Source: Mercurialis annua
Taxonomy: Eukaryota; Streptophyta; Magnoliopsida; Malpighiales; Euphorbiaceae
Reading direction: 5' to 3'
Assembly (NCBI RefSeq): GCF_937616625.2
Contig: NC_065570.1
Span: 51,389,665-51,453,664, forward strand
Length of the DNA stretch: 64,000 nucleotides
The stretch's first letter is position 1. Each line of letters starts with the position of its first letter. Positions 42,565 to 54,900 of this stretch are shown here, piece by piece. The position numbers and the translations under genes are program-made. The notes beneath the pieces were generated by a model. It was not told the origin of the DNA. It saw only the letters and a list, made by a program, of their open reading frames with translations, and ran no database searches.

Positions 42565-45159
42565 TGTCACGACCCAAAATATTGAGCCGCAACCGGCGCT
42601 AGGGAACGGGAGTGGTAGCTCCGGAACCCGTAGCAAGCCTAAAATCACAATTTATTTTTCGCAAATAATATAAACAAACAGCGTAACACAACAGAAGCAA
42701 ATATATAACACATATAAACATTTACACTAACTGTTCCGTTAACCTCGCGGGCTCTAGTTACCGTACCCTGTACGAACTGGCCTCGCGGTACTATATACAT
42801 CAGTTAGTGTCTCAAAACATCACACCGGCATCTGGGGCCGTGGATCATATACAAAACACGTAGCCTATCAAGAAGCATATAAACAAATACAGCAGTTGAT
42901 ATATACAATCAAAATGAACTGCTGACTAGGCTACTATTCTGTTGACACAGGACCACTACTGCAGCATTAACAGAAGTCATAAACTAACATATACAGATGA
43001 CTTCTGCACTCCAAAATTGGCCTCTAGCTAAGTCCACAAGCTAAGCACCTGAAAGACATCAAAGGTGAGGGGTCAGTATTTGGGGAAATACTGAGTGAGT
43101 TCACAGTTTACTAACGGTATTATTTTAAAAACATAGCATCGCATTTCAAATCAATATCAATATAAAAATACATATGAACAAGTACTCGATCCTTTCGAAA
43201 CTATAATCCTGAAACATAACGTAGCTCACTATTATTCAAATCATACTGATTCCATTAGTCTGACCCGGGAGCGTTCACGTTCAACCACGTCAGTCAGAAC
43301 ATATCTCTTAATCCCAAAGAGGTGGGTCCAACCCACTGGTAGGTCCAACCTACTAGATACGGGGCTCAGGTTACACTGTAACCGAGTTCACTCTCGTATA
43401 GCATTCATATCATAGTTTTCATAATCAAACCATGCATGCATCTCAAATCATATCTTATAGTCAGACACACTAGACTGACTCGATTACTGGTGATCACGCA
43501 GCCTATTGACACCCAATAGGTAGCTAGTTTCGTTGGATCGTATACTAGGTTCTCGTACATTAAAACTTAATCAAAACATGTAGCATATCAACAATTCATA
43601 TATATATATATAGTGCGATGCATATAAACAGTATATATATATATAGTATGATATCAACATAATATTAATCGATAATACACGAAAGTAAAGTGCAACTCAC
43701 AGTGACCGCAATCCAAGAAATGATATGATCGATCTGATAGTACGCTCTTGCTAGTCCGCCTCTACTGACTTCACTACTCGCAGACACGTCTGATAAATCG
43801 TTAATAGTTAGACGTGATTCTCATATTCTTATACGTATAATACTTTTAAGTTTTAGGATTTAGTTTTGTTTTACACTTATTTACGTATTCAATATCTCTA
43901 GTCGTATAAACGACTTAGCGAATACTATTTCTCATAATTGAAAATCGCTTAACGTCCTTGACGTTTTCTATTATTATAATTTATCTAAAACGTCGAGCTA
44001 ATCTCGAGATCAATAATTCTCCAAGTCCGAAACCCGTCCTTTAGAGTCAAATTACTCAAAACGTCGAACACTTAGGTCAATTATAGTTTGCATACGCGTG
44101 GGGGCGAATTGGGGTGCACGGGTTTGCGTTTTGGTGGGTGCACGATCGTGCAACTGAGTACACGTTCGTGCACCTCAGGGGTACACGTTCGTGTACTAAT
44201 TGTACACGTTCGTGTACCATGAGAAGTACACGTTCGTGTACTTCAGTACACGATCGTGTACCTCGCTAGGTGCACGTTCGTGTACATCAGTACACGTTCG
44301 TGCACCCGTGGTACACGGTCGTGTACCACGTGCACAGCCCCGGAAATCAGATTTTCCGGGATTTCACCACAATCCCGACGTGCTAAACATACCCACGCTC
44401 AATACCCATATCTCGGTTTCTTCAAAAACGCCATAATAAACCCAAAAACGTCAAATTCAATCCAAAATCATAATCTCATGAAAACAGCCCACAAAACCAT
44501 CGTTTTCATGCCAAAACCCGACCTCTTACCTTAATCTGATGGCCGGAGGTGATAGAGCTTTCGGTTCTGAAGAAATCGCCGCTTGAATCGCTCGAATCGG
44601 ACGTCGAACGAAGAAACGGCGGCGGAACGAAATCGATCGGAAATTTTCTCTCTTTCTGGAGCCTTCTTCTCCTTTCTTTCTGATTTCTTAATTCAAATGG
44701 TTTCCCCTTATATTGAATGGCTAAGAGCTCACTTTGATCCTTGTTCTTTTTGTTTCCTATCATTTATCCTTTAAACTTTTTAATTGTACGATTTAGTCCA
44801 TAGCTAAATCGTTAACTTCTTTTATTACGACTTATACGTATTATTTATATCCTATAAATAATACAAAGCCCGATAATAACACTTTCCCGTTGAAATCCAA
44901 TATTTCTATTTTCGACACAAAGTGGCTAAATTACCACTTTGGTCCCTATACTTTATTTTAGACTTTTCTCATCATTTTTCCATTAAATTCCAATTCCAAC
45001 TTTAGAATTGAAATATAATATAAATTTTCTCCGTAATAACCTTTTTCTAAACGACCTACTAAAACTTATTTATCGGAAAACTTTCCAATATCGCCACTTC
45101 TGCGACTCAAAACTGGACACGTGGTCCAATTAGCTAATTAATTATTTTGGGGTATTACA
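42565..45159 (-). repeat. Gypsy 3' LTR (2595 bp)
   Basis: Same length as 49398-51992. Four differences were found by eye (T43969/C50802, C44558/A51391, T44891/C51724, T44952/C51785). The 85-, 78- and 92-codon frames inside occur in both LTRs and are not treated as genes. Confidence 0.95.
44138..44326. repeat. Array of nine 16-bp palindromes in the 3' LTR
   Basis: Copies of GTACACGTTCGTGTAC or close variants start at 44138, 44158, 44181, 44202, 44226, 44246, 44270, 44290 and 44311, spaced 20-24 bp with unrelated 4-8 bp spacers. The variable parts are the central two bases (TT, AT or GT) and the outer TA/TG. Each unit is a CACG-NN-CGTG inverted repeat extended by GTA/TAC. An identical array sits in the other LTR. 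Confidence 0.92.
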
Positions 45160-45172
45160 TTCTTCCCCCCTT
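45160..45172 (-). other. Gypsy polypurine tract
   Basis: Minus-strand AAGGGGGGAAGAA lies directly before the 3' LTR start TGTAATACC, the expected position of the plus-strand DNA primer. Confidence 0.85.
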
Positions 45173-47858
45173 ATAAAAATTCGTCCTCGAATTTTCATAA
45201 ATTTTGTTGGGATCTTAACTCATCCTTATTGCCTCTTTAGCGTCCATTAATACACATTAGTTGTATCTCTTCTTGTACTTTAACTTTTGCTTCTCTTCTC
45301 ATAACTCTCTGTTTTGGTATAATTACTTGCTATCACCTCGTCGAGAATTCTCTTACTGGTACCTTCGCCGTATCTATTATCTTCCCCGAAACAGTATGAT
45401 CCTTGGACGTAGTCTTGATATTATAGTCCTTGCATCATCGTTGCCTAGTTGGCATTAATCATAATCTAATGTTTCCTTGTTCCATCACTTTTATCTTTAG
45501 TAGCCATAAGGTTGCTACTCGTCTCCTTTATACATGAATGGTTACGACGTGTCGATTCCATCTTTAATAACGTACTTACTTTATACATATTCCTATGAAT
45601 ATTTTCTCTTGTAATTATAACTTGCAATTATGATCTTTCCTATCGTCTGTAATTATCACTTTCCTTTCTTGGCTAGTTCTTGTTATTTCTCACTTCTTTC
45701 TATCATGGTCTGACACTTTGTTCTTTATCAACCAATCTTCTTCAACCTACTTCACGTCTAACACATTTATTGTTTCTTAACATAGCTAAGTCTGATACAT
45801 TCTTTGCTATCTACCATTTCTCTTTCCTTTGGCTTATTAAGTTATCACGAACTTCAGGCTGTTCTGACAGTCGTAAATCTTCATCATTCGCTGTTATCTT
45901 AAACGTTCCACTTCACGTTACCTTTAATCGTGTAACTTGTATAGCCGTTTTCTTTGACCGATACTATTCGTATTCTTATCTCCCTTGACTTTTTGTAGTT
46001 AGTCCTTAAAAATCTTCTCGTTAGCTAACCTTCAGTTAACTTCTTTCTTATTCTATCTCTTGTCTTCTTTTGAAGGGTTTTCCGATTGTTTCTAATATTT
46101 ATACTCCATTTACTTTACAATTCCTAAAGTCTAGGAATAATTTCAACTCACTGTCGTCCTATACGCTTTATGCTTCCTTAGTACTTATATCTTGACTCTA
46201 ATTGTCTTTTAAATAACTTATTTCCTCCATACTAGTATCATCTCTTGTCCTTATGGCATCGTGACTTCTTAGTTGTAATTTGCTTCTTTCTGCTTAAAAG
46301 TAATAAAGTATCACTTTATTCTTTATTTACTGTATTCATTGTATCTTTCCTTTGTTTATACTAGCTTCACTATTGCTGTTCTATTCTGACAATCTTTATG
46401 ACGTATTTCTAGAACTTTCACTTCTCTAATTACCTTACTAAATTTTGAGGTATTTGCATTTTACCTTTACATTTTTCTTCATATCATCCACCATTCTTAT
46501 AATTACTGACACGTACGTCTATACGTGTGCCTTTCTCCTTTCTGTTAACGTGATTTTATAATTCTTAATGCTGATATTAGTAACTTTACTTAATATCAGT
46601 CATATAGCACTACTATCTCTCTCTTGATCTATCTAATTTAAACTTTCATATCTTGTAAAATCGTATGTTTCGTCATTTCGTATCCTTTCTCTTTCTATTT
46701 CTGTATCCTTAAACACTGATATTGATAATGTTATATTTCCTTTAAATATCACTTGATATTCATCATTCATATTACCATCTCTTTTGCCCTTCATACTTTT
46801 AATTTCTCCTCTTCAATTACAACTTACAATCGCTACTTCGTTTATCTCAATCATAAGAGTAATCATACATCATCCTTATGTATATATTACGTTTCTTTCG
46901 CCTTGCACGACTCCCTGTCATATTATCCTTTGTTCAATCATAAGGATAAATATTGTATCCTTAAGTATTGCCAGTGCATTGCAGCTTATCTGCGCATTTC
47001 CGGCGGTAATTTCTTATTCACATTCTTCTTTAGTTCTATTAGCCTTAGGGCAATAGTTATTAACATGGCTCTGTTCTTTTATTGGAGTTTCTTTCACAAT
47101 TTTTATTCTTATCTGTTAAGAGTCTTTGATTATTTGTCGCAGGGCTTTACATCCGAGTTTACTTACTAAACAATACGATTTTAAAACTTCTTTTGGCTGC
47201 GCAGCTCTTTCTAAACCACTTTTCATAAATCATTTAAAATCGTTAGTACAATTGTTGCTCAGAGTGATGACATCTCTCATCACCAAGGAGTTGTTCAAAA
47301 TCGCAGTTTCTTTTTCCATTACAAAGATATGATGCATGATCTAAAATTTTGAAAATCATTCTTTTATGCATTTCTATCGTGGTTATGCAATGTCACATGC
47401 GACGCCTAAGCACAATTGTACCTTGAAAAATCATAAAAACCTTCAAAATCTTCATAAAATCGTAAGTCTTACTCTAGATTATACGCTCTGCGACTATTAA
47501 CGGCTTTCTTTATACTTATTGAGTATATTTCAATTTTTTATACTGCTGTCATATTTTTGTATTGCTGTAATCATCATATCCACTTCTGCAACATTCTCTT
47601 CTACGTCATATACAGACGCAGATACCGATGTTTCACATCGACTTCCGGTAAGCAATCCATTTCTTTCTTCAAGTTCTAAAACGTAATATAGGAATTACGT
47701 TTGCGATAATTATATGTTGTGATGTTTATTGTATTATTGTTTTTGTGTGTTAAGTTTATATGTTATTTTATTAAGCGCGTGTTTAACAACAGTGCTTCTT
47801 ATAGGTTCTTACTTTCCGAGGTATTATCCTAAAGGCAAAACCTATTACTGACATTCTA
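45173..47858 (-). other. Non-coding, purine-rich internal region of the gypsy element
   Basis: About 2.7 kb between the gag-like frame and the polypurine tract. It is strongly C/T-rich on the plus strand, so A/G-rich in the element's own sense. No long frame or pol motif was found on either strand. The short frames present are pyrimidine-tract artefacts rich in Phe, Leu and Ser. Confidence 0.7.
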
Positions 47859-48920
47859 CTATGCAATGCAGCAATTATATAAACGCAATAATGCAAACAC
47901 ATAAACACAATTATTCAAAGCATATAAATTACTAATACCTGGAGGTGCCTGACGCGGAACGTTAGGTTCCCTAATAACTATGCCTGTATGCCGGCCCCTA
48001 ACTGTTCTACCTGAGTTTCGTCCACCTCTTTGCACAAAATAGGGGTTGGTTGTAGTTCTGGAGGACGTACTGACGTAACCCGGGTGGTACTCACGTCTAA
48101 AGTAATAAGGTCGTATCGGATCACCCGACCATTCATGCTCTGTTTCAATCCTACGGGCCATCGTAGTAAGCGTACTGAAATGTTCGTCCACATGCTCATA
48201 CAGCTCATCAAACTGAGGTCCTAAACCCCTGACATATCTACGATTAATGGTCCTATTGTCTTCGTTCAGATTAGGGACTCCCTCTGCCATCCGCAGAAAA
48301 TCAGTAGAGTACGCTCCTACAGTTAACATCCCTCTAGAAAAAGAACGCATCTGCCTCCTAACCTGATTTAGGGCTATTTGCGCCTGACCGTTAGCTATGT
48401 CCGCATCTTCCCTCAAATTGCGGTATCTCCGCACACTTGACCAGAAATAGTCACCTCTGTATTCCTCGACATCTAATTCATCTAACTCTTCTTCTTCTTC
48501 AAACTCTTCTTCCTGAGGATTTTCCTCTTCTGCTTCTTCTTCTAATTCTTCTTCTGGATCCTCCTCAGGGTCTTCCTCAGGATCTTCTTCAAGATCCTCT
48601 TCTGGATCTTCCTCCGGTTCCTCTTCCTCTTCTTCGCTGTATTCAATCTCCGGCGAATGTTCTCTAACTCTGTTTCTAGAAGAACTACCTATCTCCGATA
48701 CAGACATATAGCCATTTTGATATATTTCTGGCGATGCTCCATGATTTGCGTGGAATCCATTCTGATGGACCCCAGATGGTTCGCCCACTTCATTATGAAA
48801 CCCGTTTTGAAATATAGGAGGCGCTTCCTCCCGTTCTTCCTCAGCATGCGACTGAGCTTCGTTTTGCCCAGACATGCTGAAAAGAAACAATTTCGAACGT
48901 AAGCGACCATCTGAGCCCAT
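47859..48920 (-). CDS. Acidic gag-like protein of the non-autonomous gypsy element
   Basis: Open frame of 353 codons. The likely start is the internal ATG at 48875 (MSGQNEAQ), because CTTTTCAG just before it looks like a splice acceptor. The sequence then has three NGFH/NGY-type repeats (QNGFHNEVG, QNGFHANHG, QNGYMSV). A very acidic tract of PEED repeats follows (about residues 93-153). A more regular segment (ANGQAQIALNQVRRQM ... FDELYEHVDEHFSTLTTMARRIE) looks helical. The C-terminal tail is Arg/Gly-rich (RGGRNSGRTVRGRHTG), suited to nucleic-acid binding. A donor-like GTATTAG follows at 47938, so the last codons may be intron. No CCHC knuckle or protease is seen. A gag-like role is inferred from position and composition. 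Confidence 0.6.
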   Translation of the reverse strand: MGSDGRLRSKLFLFSMSGQNEAQSHAEEEREEAPPIFQNGFHNEVGEPSGVHQNGFHANHGASPEIYQNGYMSVSEIGSSSRNRVREHSPEIEYSEEEEEEPEEDPEEDLEEDPEEDPEEDPEEELEEEAEEENPQEEEFEEEEELDELDVEEYRGDYFWSSVRRYRNLREDADIANGQAQIALNQVRRQMRSFSRGMLTVGAYSTDFLRMAEGVPNLNEDNRTINRRYVRGLGPQFDELYEHVDEHFSTLTTMARRIETEHEWSGDPIRPYYFRREYHPGYVSTSSRTTTNPYFVQRGGRNSGRTVRGRHTGIVIREPNVPRQAPPGISNLYALNNCVYVFALLRLYNCCIA

Positions 48921-49381
48921 TTCACACGCAACTCCAAAATCAGCTTATATAATGCTGTAAACATTTAGCATTTAATCCAACTGCACGTAATTCGCAAGCA
49001 GATACTCACTTAACAATCTCAGCGCGAGTAACAAATACTTAACCCTCTCCATTGTTCATAATTTGCAAACATGTAACCACCTTCTATATCTTAACATAAG
49101 AAACAATTATTTAGTCGTCTTAATCGTCCGTATGAACAGATACTATTCACTTACTAACTTAATAGTCCTGGTTCGCGCGCGTAATGCCACGTACTACTAA
49201 TGCACACATAACATAATTACAGACAACCACGGTCTGACTCTTGCTGCAGTAGTTCCTAGGTATACTTACTGACAAATACTCCCAGTCAAATAAGCAATCA
49301 AACAACTCTAGCAGTGGTAACTGGACCAACTGCTCTCAAACAAACATTGAAACAATCTTGCAGTGGTAACTGGACCAAACT

Positions 49382-49393
49382 GCTCTGATACCA
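49382..49393 (-). other. Gypsy primer-binding site (initiator tRNA-Met)
   Basis: Minus-strand TGGTATCAGAGC, an exact match to the common plant initiator-Met primer site, lies four bases inside the 5' LTR end. Confidence 0.9.
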
Positions 49394-49397
49394 ACAT

Positions 49398-51992
49398 TGT
49401 CACGACCCAAAATATTGAGCCGCAACCGGCGCTAGGGAACGGGAGTGGTAGCTCCGGAACCCGTAGCAAGCCTAAAATCACAATTTATTTTTCGCAAATA
49501 ATATAAACAAACAGCGTAACACAACAGAAGCAAATATATAACACATATAAACATTTACACTAACTGTTCCGTTAACCTCGCGGGCTCTAGTTACCGTACC
49601 CTGTACGAACTGGCCTCGCGGTACTATATACATCAGTTAGTGTCTCAAAACATCACACCGGCATCTGGGGCCGTGGATCATATACAAAACACGTAGCCTA
49701 TCAAGAAGCATATAAACAAATACAGCAGTTGATATATACAATCAAAATGAACTGCTGACTAGGCTACTATTCTGTTGACACAGGACCACTACTGCAGCAT
49801 TAACAGAAGTCATAAACTAACATATACAGATGACTTCTGCACTCCAAAATTGGCCTCTAGCTAAGTCCACAAGCTAAGCACCTGAAAGACATCAAAGGTG
49901 AGGGGTCAGTATTTGGGGAAATACTGAGTGAGTTCACAGTTTACTAACGGTATTATTTTAAAAACATAGCATCGCATTTCAAATCAATATCAATATAAAA
50001 ATACATATGAACAAGTACTCGATCCTTTCGAAACTATAATCCTGAAACATAACGTAGCTCACTATTATTCAAATCATACTGATTCCATTAGTCTGACCCG
50101 GGAGCGTTCACGTTCAACCACGTCAGTCAGAACATATCTCTTAATCCCAAAGAGGTGGGTCCAACCCACTGGTAGGTCCAACCTACTAGATACGGGGCTC
50201 AGGTTACACTGTAACCGAGTTCACTCTCGTATAGCATTCATATCATAGTTTTCATAATCAAACCATGCATGCATCTCAAATCATATCTTATAGTCAGACA
50301 CACTAGACTGACTCGATTACTGGTGATCACGCAGCCTATTGACACCCAATAGGTAGCTAGTTTCGTTGGATCGTATACTAGGTTCTCGTACATTAAAACT
50401 TAATCAAAACATGTAGCATATCAACAATTCATATATATATATATAGTGCGATGCATATAAACAGTATATATATATATAGTATGATATCAACATAATATTA
50501 ATCGATAATACACGAAAGTAAAGTGCAACTCACAGTGACCGCAATCCAAGAAATGATATGATCGATCTGATAGTACGCTCTTGCTAGTCCGCCTCTACTG
50601 ACTTCACTACTCGCAGACACGTCTGATAAATCGTTAATAGTTAGACGTGATTCTCATATTCTTATACGTATAATACTTTTAAGTTTTAGGATTTAGTTTT
50701 GTTTTACACTTATTTACGTATTCAATATCTCTAGTCGTATAAACGACTTAGCGAATACTATTTCTCATAATTGAAAATCGCTTAACGTCCTTGACGTTTT
50801 CCATTATTATAATTTATCTAAAACGTCGAGCTAATCTCGAGATCAATAATTCTCCAAGTCCGAAACCCGTCCTTTAGAGTCAAATTACTCAAAACGTCGA
50901 ACACTTAGGTCAATTATAGTTTGCATACGCGTGGGGGCGAATTGGGGTGCACGGGTTTGCGTTTTGGTGGGTGCACGATCGTGCAACTGAGTACACGTTC
51001 GTGCACCTCAGGGGTACACGTTCGTGTACTAATTGTACACGTTCGTGTACCATGAGAAGTACACGTTCGTGTACTTCAGTACACGATCGTGTACCTCGCT
51101 AGGTGCACGTTCGTGTACATCAGTACACGTTCGTGCACCCGTGGTACACGGTCGTGTACCACGTGCACAGCCCCGGAAATCAGATTTTCCGGGATTTCAC
51201 CACAATCCCGACGTGCTAAACATACCCACGCTCAATACCCATATCTCGGTTTCTTCAAAAACGCCATAATAAACCCAAAAACGTCAAATTCAATCCAAAA
51301 TCATAATCTCATGAAAACAGCCCACAAAACCATCGTTTTCATGCCAAAACCCGACCTCTTACCTTAATCTGATGGCCGGAGGTGATAGAGATTTCGGTTC
51401 TGAAGAAATCGCCGCTTGAATCGCTCGAATCGGACGTCGAACGAAGAAACGGCGGCGGAACGAAATCGATCGGAAATTTTCTCTCTTTCTGGAGCCTTCT
51501 TCTCCTTTCTTTCTGATTTCTTAATTCAAATGGTTTCCCCTTATATTGAATGGCTAAGAGCTCACTTTGATCCTTGTTCTTTTTGTTTCCTATCATTTAT
51601 CCTTTAAACTTTTTAATTGTACGATTTAGTCCATAGCTAAATCGTTAACTTCTTTTATTACGACTTATACGTATTATTTATATCCTATAAATAATACAAA
51701 GCCCGATAATAACACTTTCCCGTCGAAATCCAATATTTCTATTTTCGACACAAAGTGGCTAAATTACCACTTTGGTCCCTATACCTTATTTTAGACTTTT
51801 CTCATCATTTTTCCATTAAATTCCAATTCCAACTTTAGAATTGAAATATAATATAAATTTTCTCCGTAATAACCTTTTTCTAAACGACCTACTAAAACTT
51901 ATTTATCGGAAAACTTTCCAATATCGCCACTTCTGCGACTCAAAACTGGACACGTGGTCCAATTAGCTAATTAATTATTTTGGGGTATTACA
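49398..51992 (-). repeat. Gypsy 5' LTR (2595 bp)
   Basis: Near-identical copy of 42565-45159, offset by 6833 bp. On the minus strand a strong splice-donor-like AAG|GTAAGAGG lies at 51363/51362, which could pair with the acceptor before the gag-like ATG. The region upstream of the donor is GC-rich with GCCGCCG words, like a plant 5' UTR. Confidence 0.95.
50971..51159. repeat. Array of nine 16-bp palindromes in the 5' LTR
   Basis: Same nine units, order and spacing as at 44138-44326, shifted by 6833 bp. No difference was seen between the two arrays. Confidence 0.92.
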
Positions 51993-51997
51993 TCAAG

Positions 51998-54900
51998 GTT
52001 ACAATGATCAGCAATATAGTGCTTCTTATGAAAATAATATGCAAGTATATAATGGTTCTGCTGAGGTTGTTGAAAAGGACAGAAAAGGAGTAAAGGATAA
52101 TGAACAAGTGATAACTCAAGATCAGTACAAACATTTGATGAGTCTTCTACAGCACAATGCATCTACTTCTTCACCAAAAGTGAATATAGTATCTACAAAT
52201 TTTACTCAACAAAGTACTGCAGAAGACTCAGGTTTGCATATTTCTGCTTGTTCTATTATTACAAGTTCAATTAATGGTGATTGGATAGTTGATTCAGGAG
52301 CAACTGACCATATTACTTGTTCTTTACATAATTTTAGTTCTTATAAACCTGTCAATGATATATTTGTTACTTTGCCTAATTCACAGAAAATAAAAGTAAC
52401 ACATATAGGTACAGTCATTTTTAGTAAGACTTTTATATTATATGATGTCTTATTTGTTCCTAATTTTTTTTAATCTTATATCAACTAGCAAATTGACATC
52501 TTGTTATCAGTACTGTTTAATTCTTCATAGAGATATTTGCATAATTCAGGATCACATCAACTGGAAGACGATTGGATTAGCTAAAAAGGTGCAAGGACTT
52601 TATCAACTTGATACATCTGCTTGCTTATCTCATAGTTCACAAAGTGCTGCTGTTTGTTGTAATAAATCTGACAACAAGTTTGTTAATTCTTGTATTGAAA
52701 AACCTGTTATTAAAACTTGTTCAAAACATGTTAGTAGTGATTTTATTTGGCATTATAGGTTAGGTCATTTGGCAAACTCTAGATTAAAATGTTTACAGTC
52801 TATCAACGCTGATATTAAATTGCCTGTAAGTGATCATTGTGAAATCTGTCATATGGCTAAACAGAAAAAGATGCCTTTTCCATTAAGTGTTTCAAGTGTG
52901 AATGATTGTTTTGATTTAGTTCATTTTGATATCTGGGGGCCATCTAGATTTATTTCTATGTATGGTAGTATTTTTTAACTGTTGTAGATGATAAAAGTAG
53001 ATATACTTGGTTGTTTCTATTAAAATTAAAATCAGAAGCAAGGTCTATTGTTAAAGACTTTATTGCATATGTTGAGACTCAGTTTAAAGTTAAAGTTAAG
53101 TGTGTTAGATCAGACAATGGATTAGAATTTCATATGCCAGATTTTTATTCTTCAAAAGGAATTGTGCATCAAACTACATGTATATACACACCTGAACAGA
53201 ATGCTGTGGTTGAAAGAAAACATCAGCATATTCTCAATGTAGCTAGAGCATTAAAGTTTCAAGCTTCATTTCCTATATGTTTTTGGTCAGATTGTGTGTC
53301 ACATGCTATATATTTAATTAACAGAGTTCCATCTAAAGTTATTGATAACAAGACTCCTTTTGAAATTCTTATGCATAAGTTACCTGAGTTTACTGATCTT
53401 AGAGTATTTGGATGTTTGGCTTATACATCTATATTAACTCATGAAAGGCATAAATTTTCACCTAGAGCTATTCAGTGTGTATTTCTAGGTTTTCCTGCAA
53501 ATACAAAGGGTTTTAGGTTGTTTGATTTACAGACTAAAAAGGTTTTTATATCTAGGAATGTAAGATTTTATGAACTTTTATTTCCATATTTTGATTCTTC
53601 TGTGTTACATAATAAGTCAAGTCAGGTAGTATTGCATGTAGCTATTGAAGCTACTTGTGAAGATTTTAACTTTAATCTGCAGAATACAAATTCAAATGCA
53701 GAGAATATAGTACCAGACTTAAATTTAGAGTTAGACTTAGAACATGATGCTATTAATTTAGACCAAGAGAGTATCACAGTTTTACAGCCTACTGGTCATG
53801 TTGCTTCTTTAAGAAGATCAACAAGAGTAACAACTGAACCTGTACATTTGAAAGATTATGTATGTCAAGTTACAGTTTTGAATAAATCTAGTCCTCATTC
53901 AATTTCAAAAGTTTCTACTTATGAAAATTTGAATAACCTGCATAAAATTTTTTCAGTAAATTTAGATCAAAACATAGAACCAAAGTCATATCATGATGCT
54001 ATTAAATTTACTTGTTGGAAAGAAGCTATGAAAAAAGAGTTAGATGCACTAGATTTAAACAAAACTTGGGTTTTGACTGCTTTACCAGAAGGTAAAGTAC
54101 CAATTGGTTGTAAATGGGTTTTTAAGACCAAATATCATAGTAATGGTACAATAGAAAGACATGAGGCTATGTTAGTTGCCAAAGGTTATACACAACAAAA
54201 TGGGATAGATTATATGGATACTTTTTCACCTGTAGTTAAAATGACAACTATAAGAGTTTTGTTGTCTATTGCTTCTGCTAAAAACTGGTACTTAAAACAG
54301 TTAGACATAAATAATGCTTTTTTACATGGTGATTTGCATGAAGAAGTTTATATGAAACTTCCACTTGGTTTATCATTTTCTGATTCTAATTTGGTTTGTA
54401 AATTAACAAAGTCTTTGTATGGCCTAAAACAAGCTAGTAGGCAGTGGAATGTGAAGTTAACTGATGCTTTGTTATCTCAAGGTTTTAGTCAGTCAAGTTC
54501 AGATTCATCTTTATTTACAAAGCAGACTAACAATTTTTTTACAGCTTTATTAGTCTATATAGATGATGTAATATTAACAGGAAATGATATCAATGAGATT
54601 GAAGCAGTAAAGGCTTATTTGGATAAAGAATTCAAGATCAAAGATCTTGGTAATCTGAAGTTTTTTCTGGGACTTGAAGTTGCAAGATCAAAGAAGGGAA
54701 TCAACTTATGCCAAAGAAAATACATAATGGATTTGCTTAAAGAAACTGCTTTTTCAGAATCAAAACCAGTTTCAACCCCAATGACTTCAGAAACAAGATT
54801 AGTAAAAGATTCAACTAATCCTTACACAGATGTTACTGAATATAGAAGATTAGTGGGGAAGTTAATCTACTTATGTAGCACTAGGCCTGATATTTCATTC

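Larger units (their letters stand above)
42565..51992 (-). mobile_element. Non-autonomous Ty3-gypsy-type element, 9428 bp, gag-like gene only
   Basis: Flanked by the 5-bp duplication TCAAG (42560-42564 and 51993-51997). On the minus strand: 5' LTR 51992-49398, primer site 49393-49382, leader, an acidic gag-like frame 48920-47859, a long purine-rich non-coding part, a polypurine tract at 45172-45160, and 3' LTR 45159-42565. The LTR ends TGTAATACCCC...GGGTCGTGACA and the pre-LTR sequence TTCGAGGACGAATTT...AAGGGGGGAAGAA are typical of plant gypsy (Tekay/Del-like) elements. No protease, RT, RNase H or integrase motif was found in any frame, so replication would need enzymes supplied by another element. 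Confidence 0.9.

Noticed and set aside
44138..44326. CRISPR-like look of regularly spaced repeats
   Set aside because: Units are short palindromes with 4-8 bp spacers in a plant retroelement; CRISPR arrays have longer repeats and 25-40 bp spacers and are not found in plant nuclei.
44200..44763. Open frames of 63-92 codons inside the gypsy LTR, repeated at 51033-51607
   Set aside because: They read through the palindrome array or a UTR-like stretch and exist only because LTRs are duplicated. Repetitive translation such as TFVY/RSCT reflects the DNA repeat, not a protein.
46753..47169. 138-codon plus-strand frame in the gypsy interior
   Set aside because: Phe/Ser/Leu/Tyr-rich, arising from pyrimidine-rich DNA, antisense to the element, with no domain.
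48437..48667. Plus-strand Leu/Pro-rich frame opposite the gag-like gene
   Set aside because: It is the antisense shadow of the Glu/Asp/Pro repeats in the minus-strand frame.
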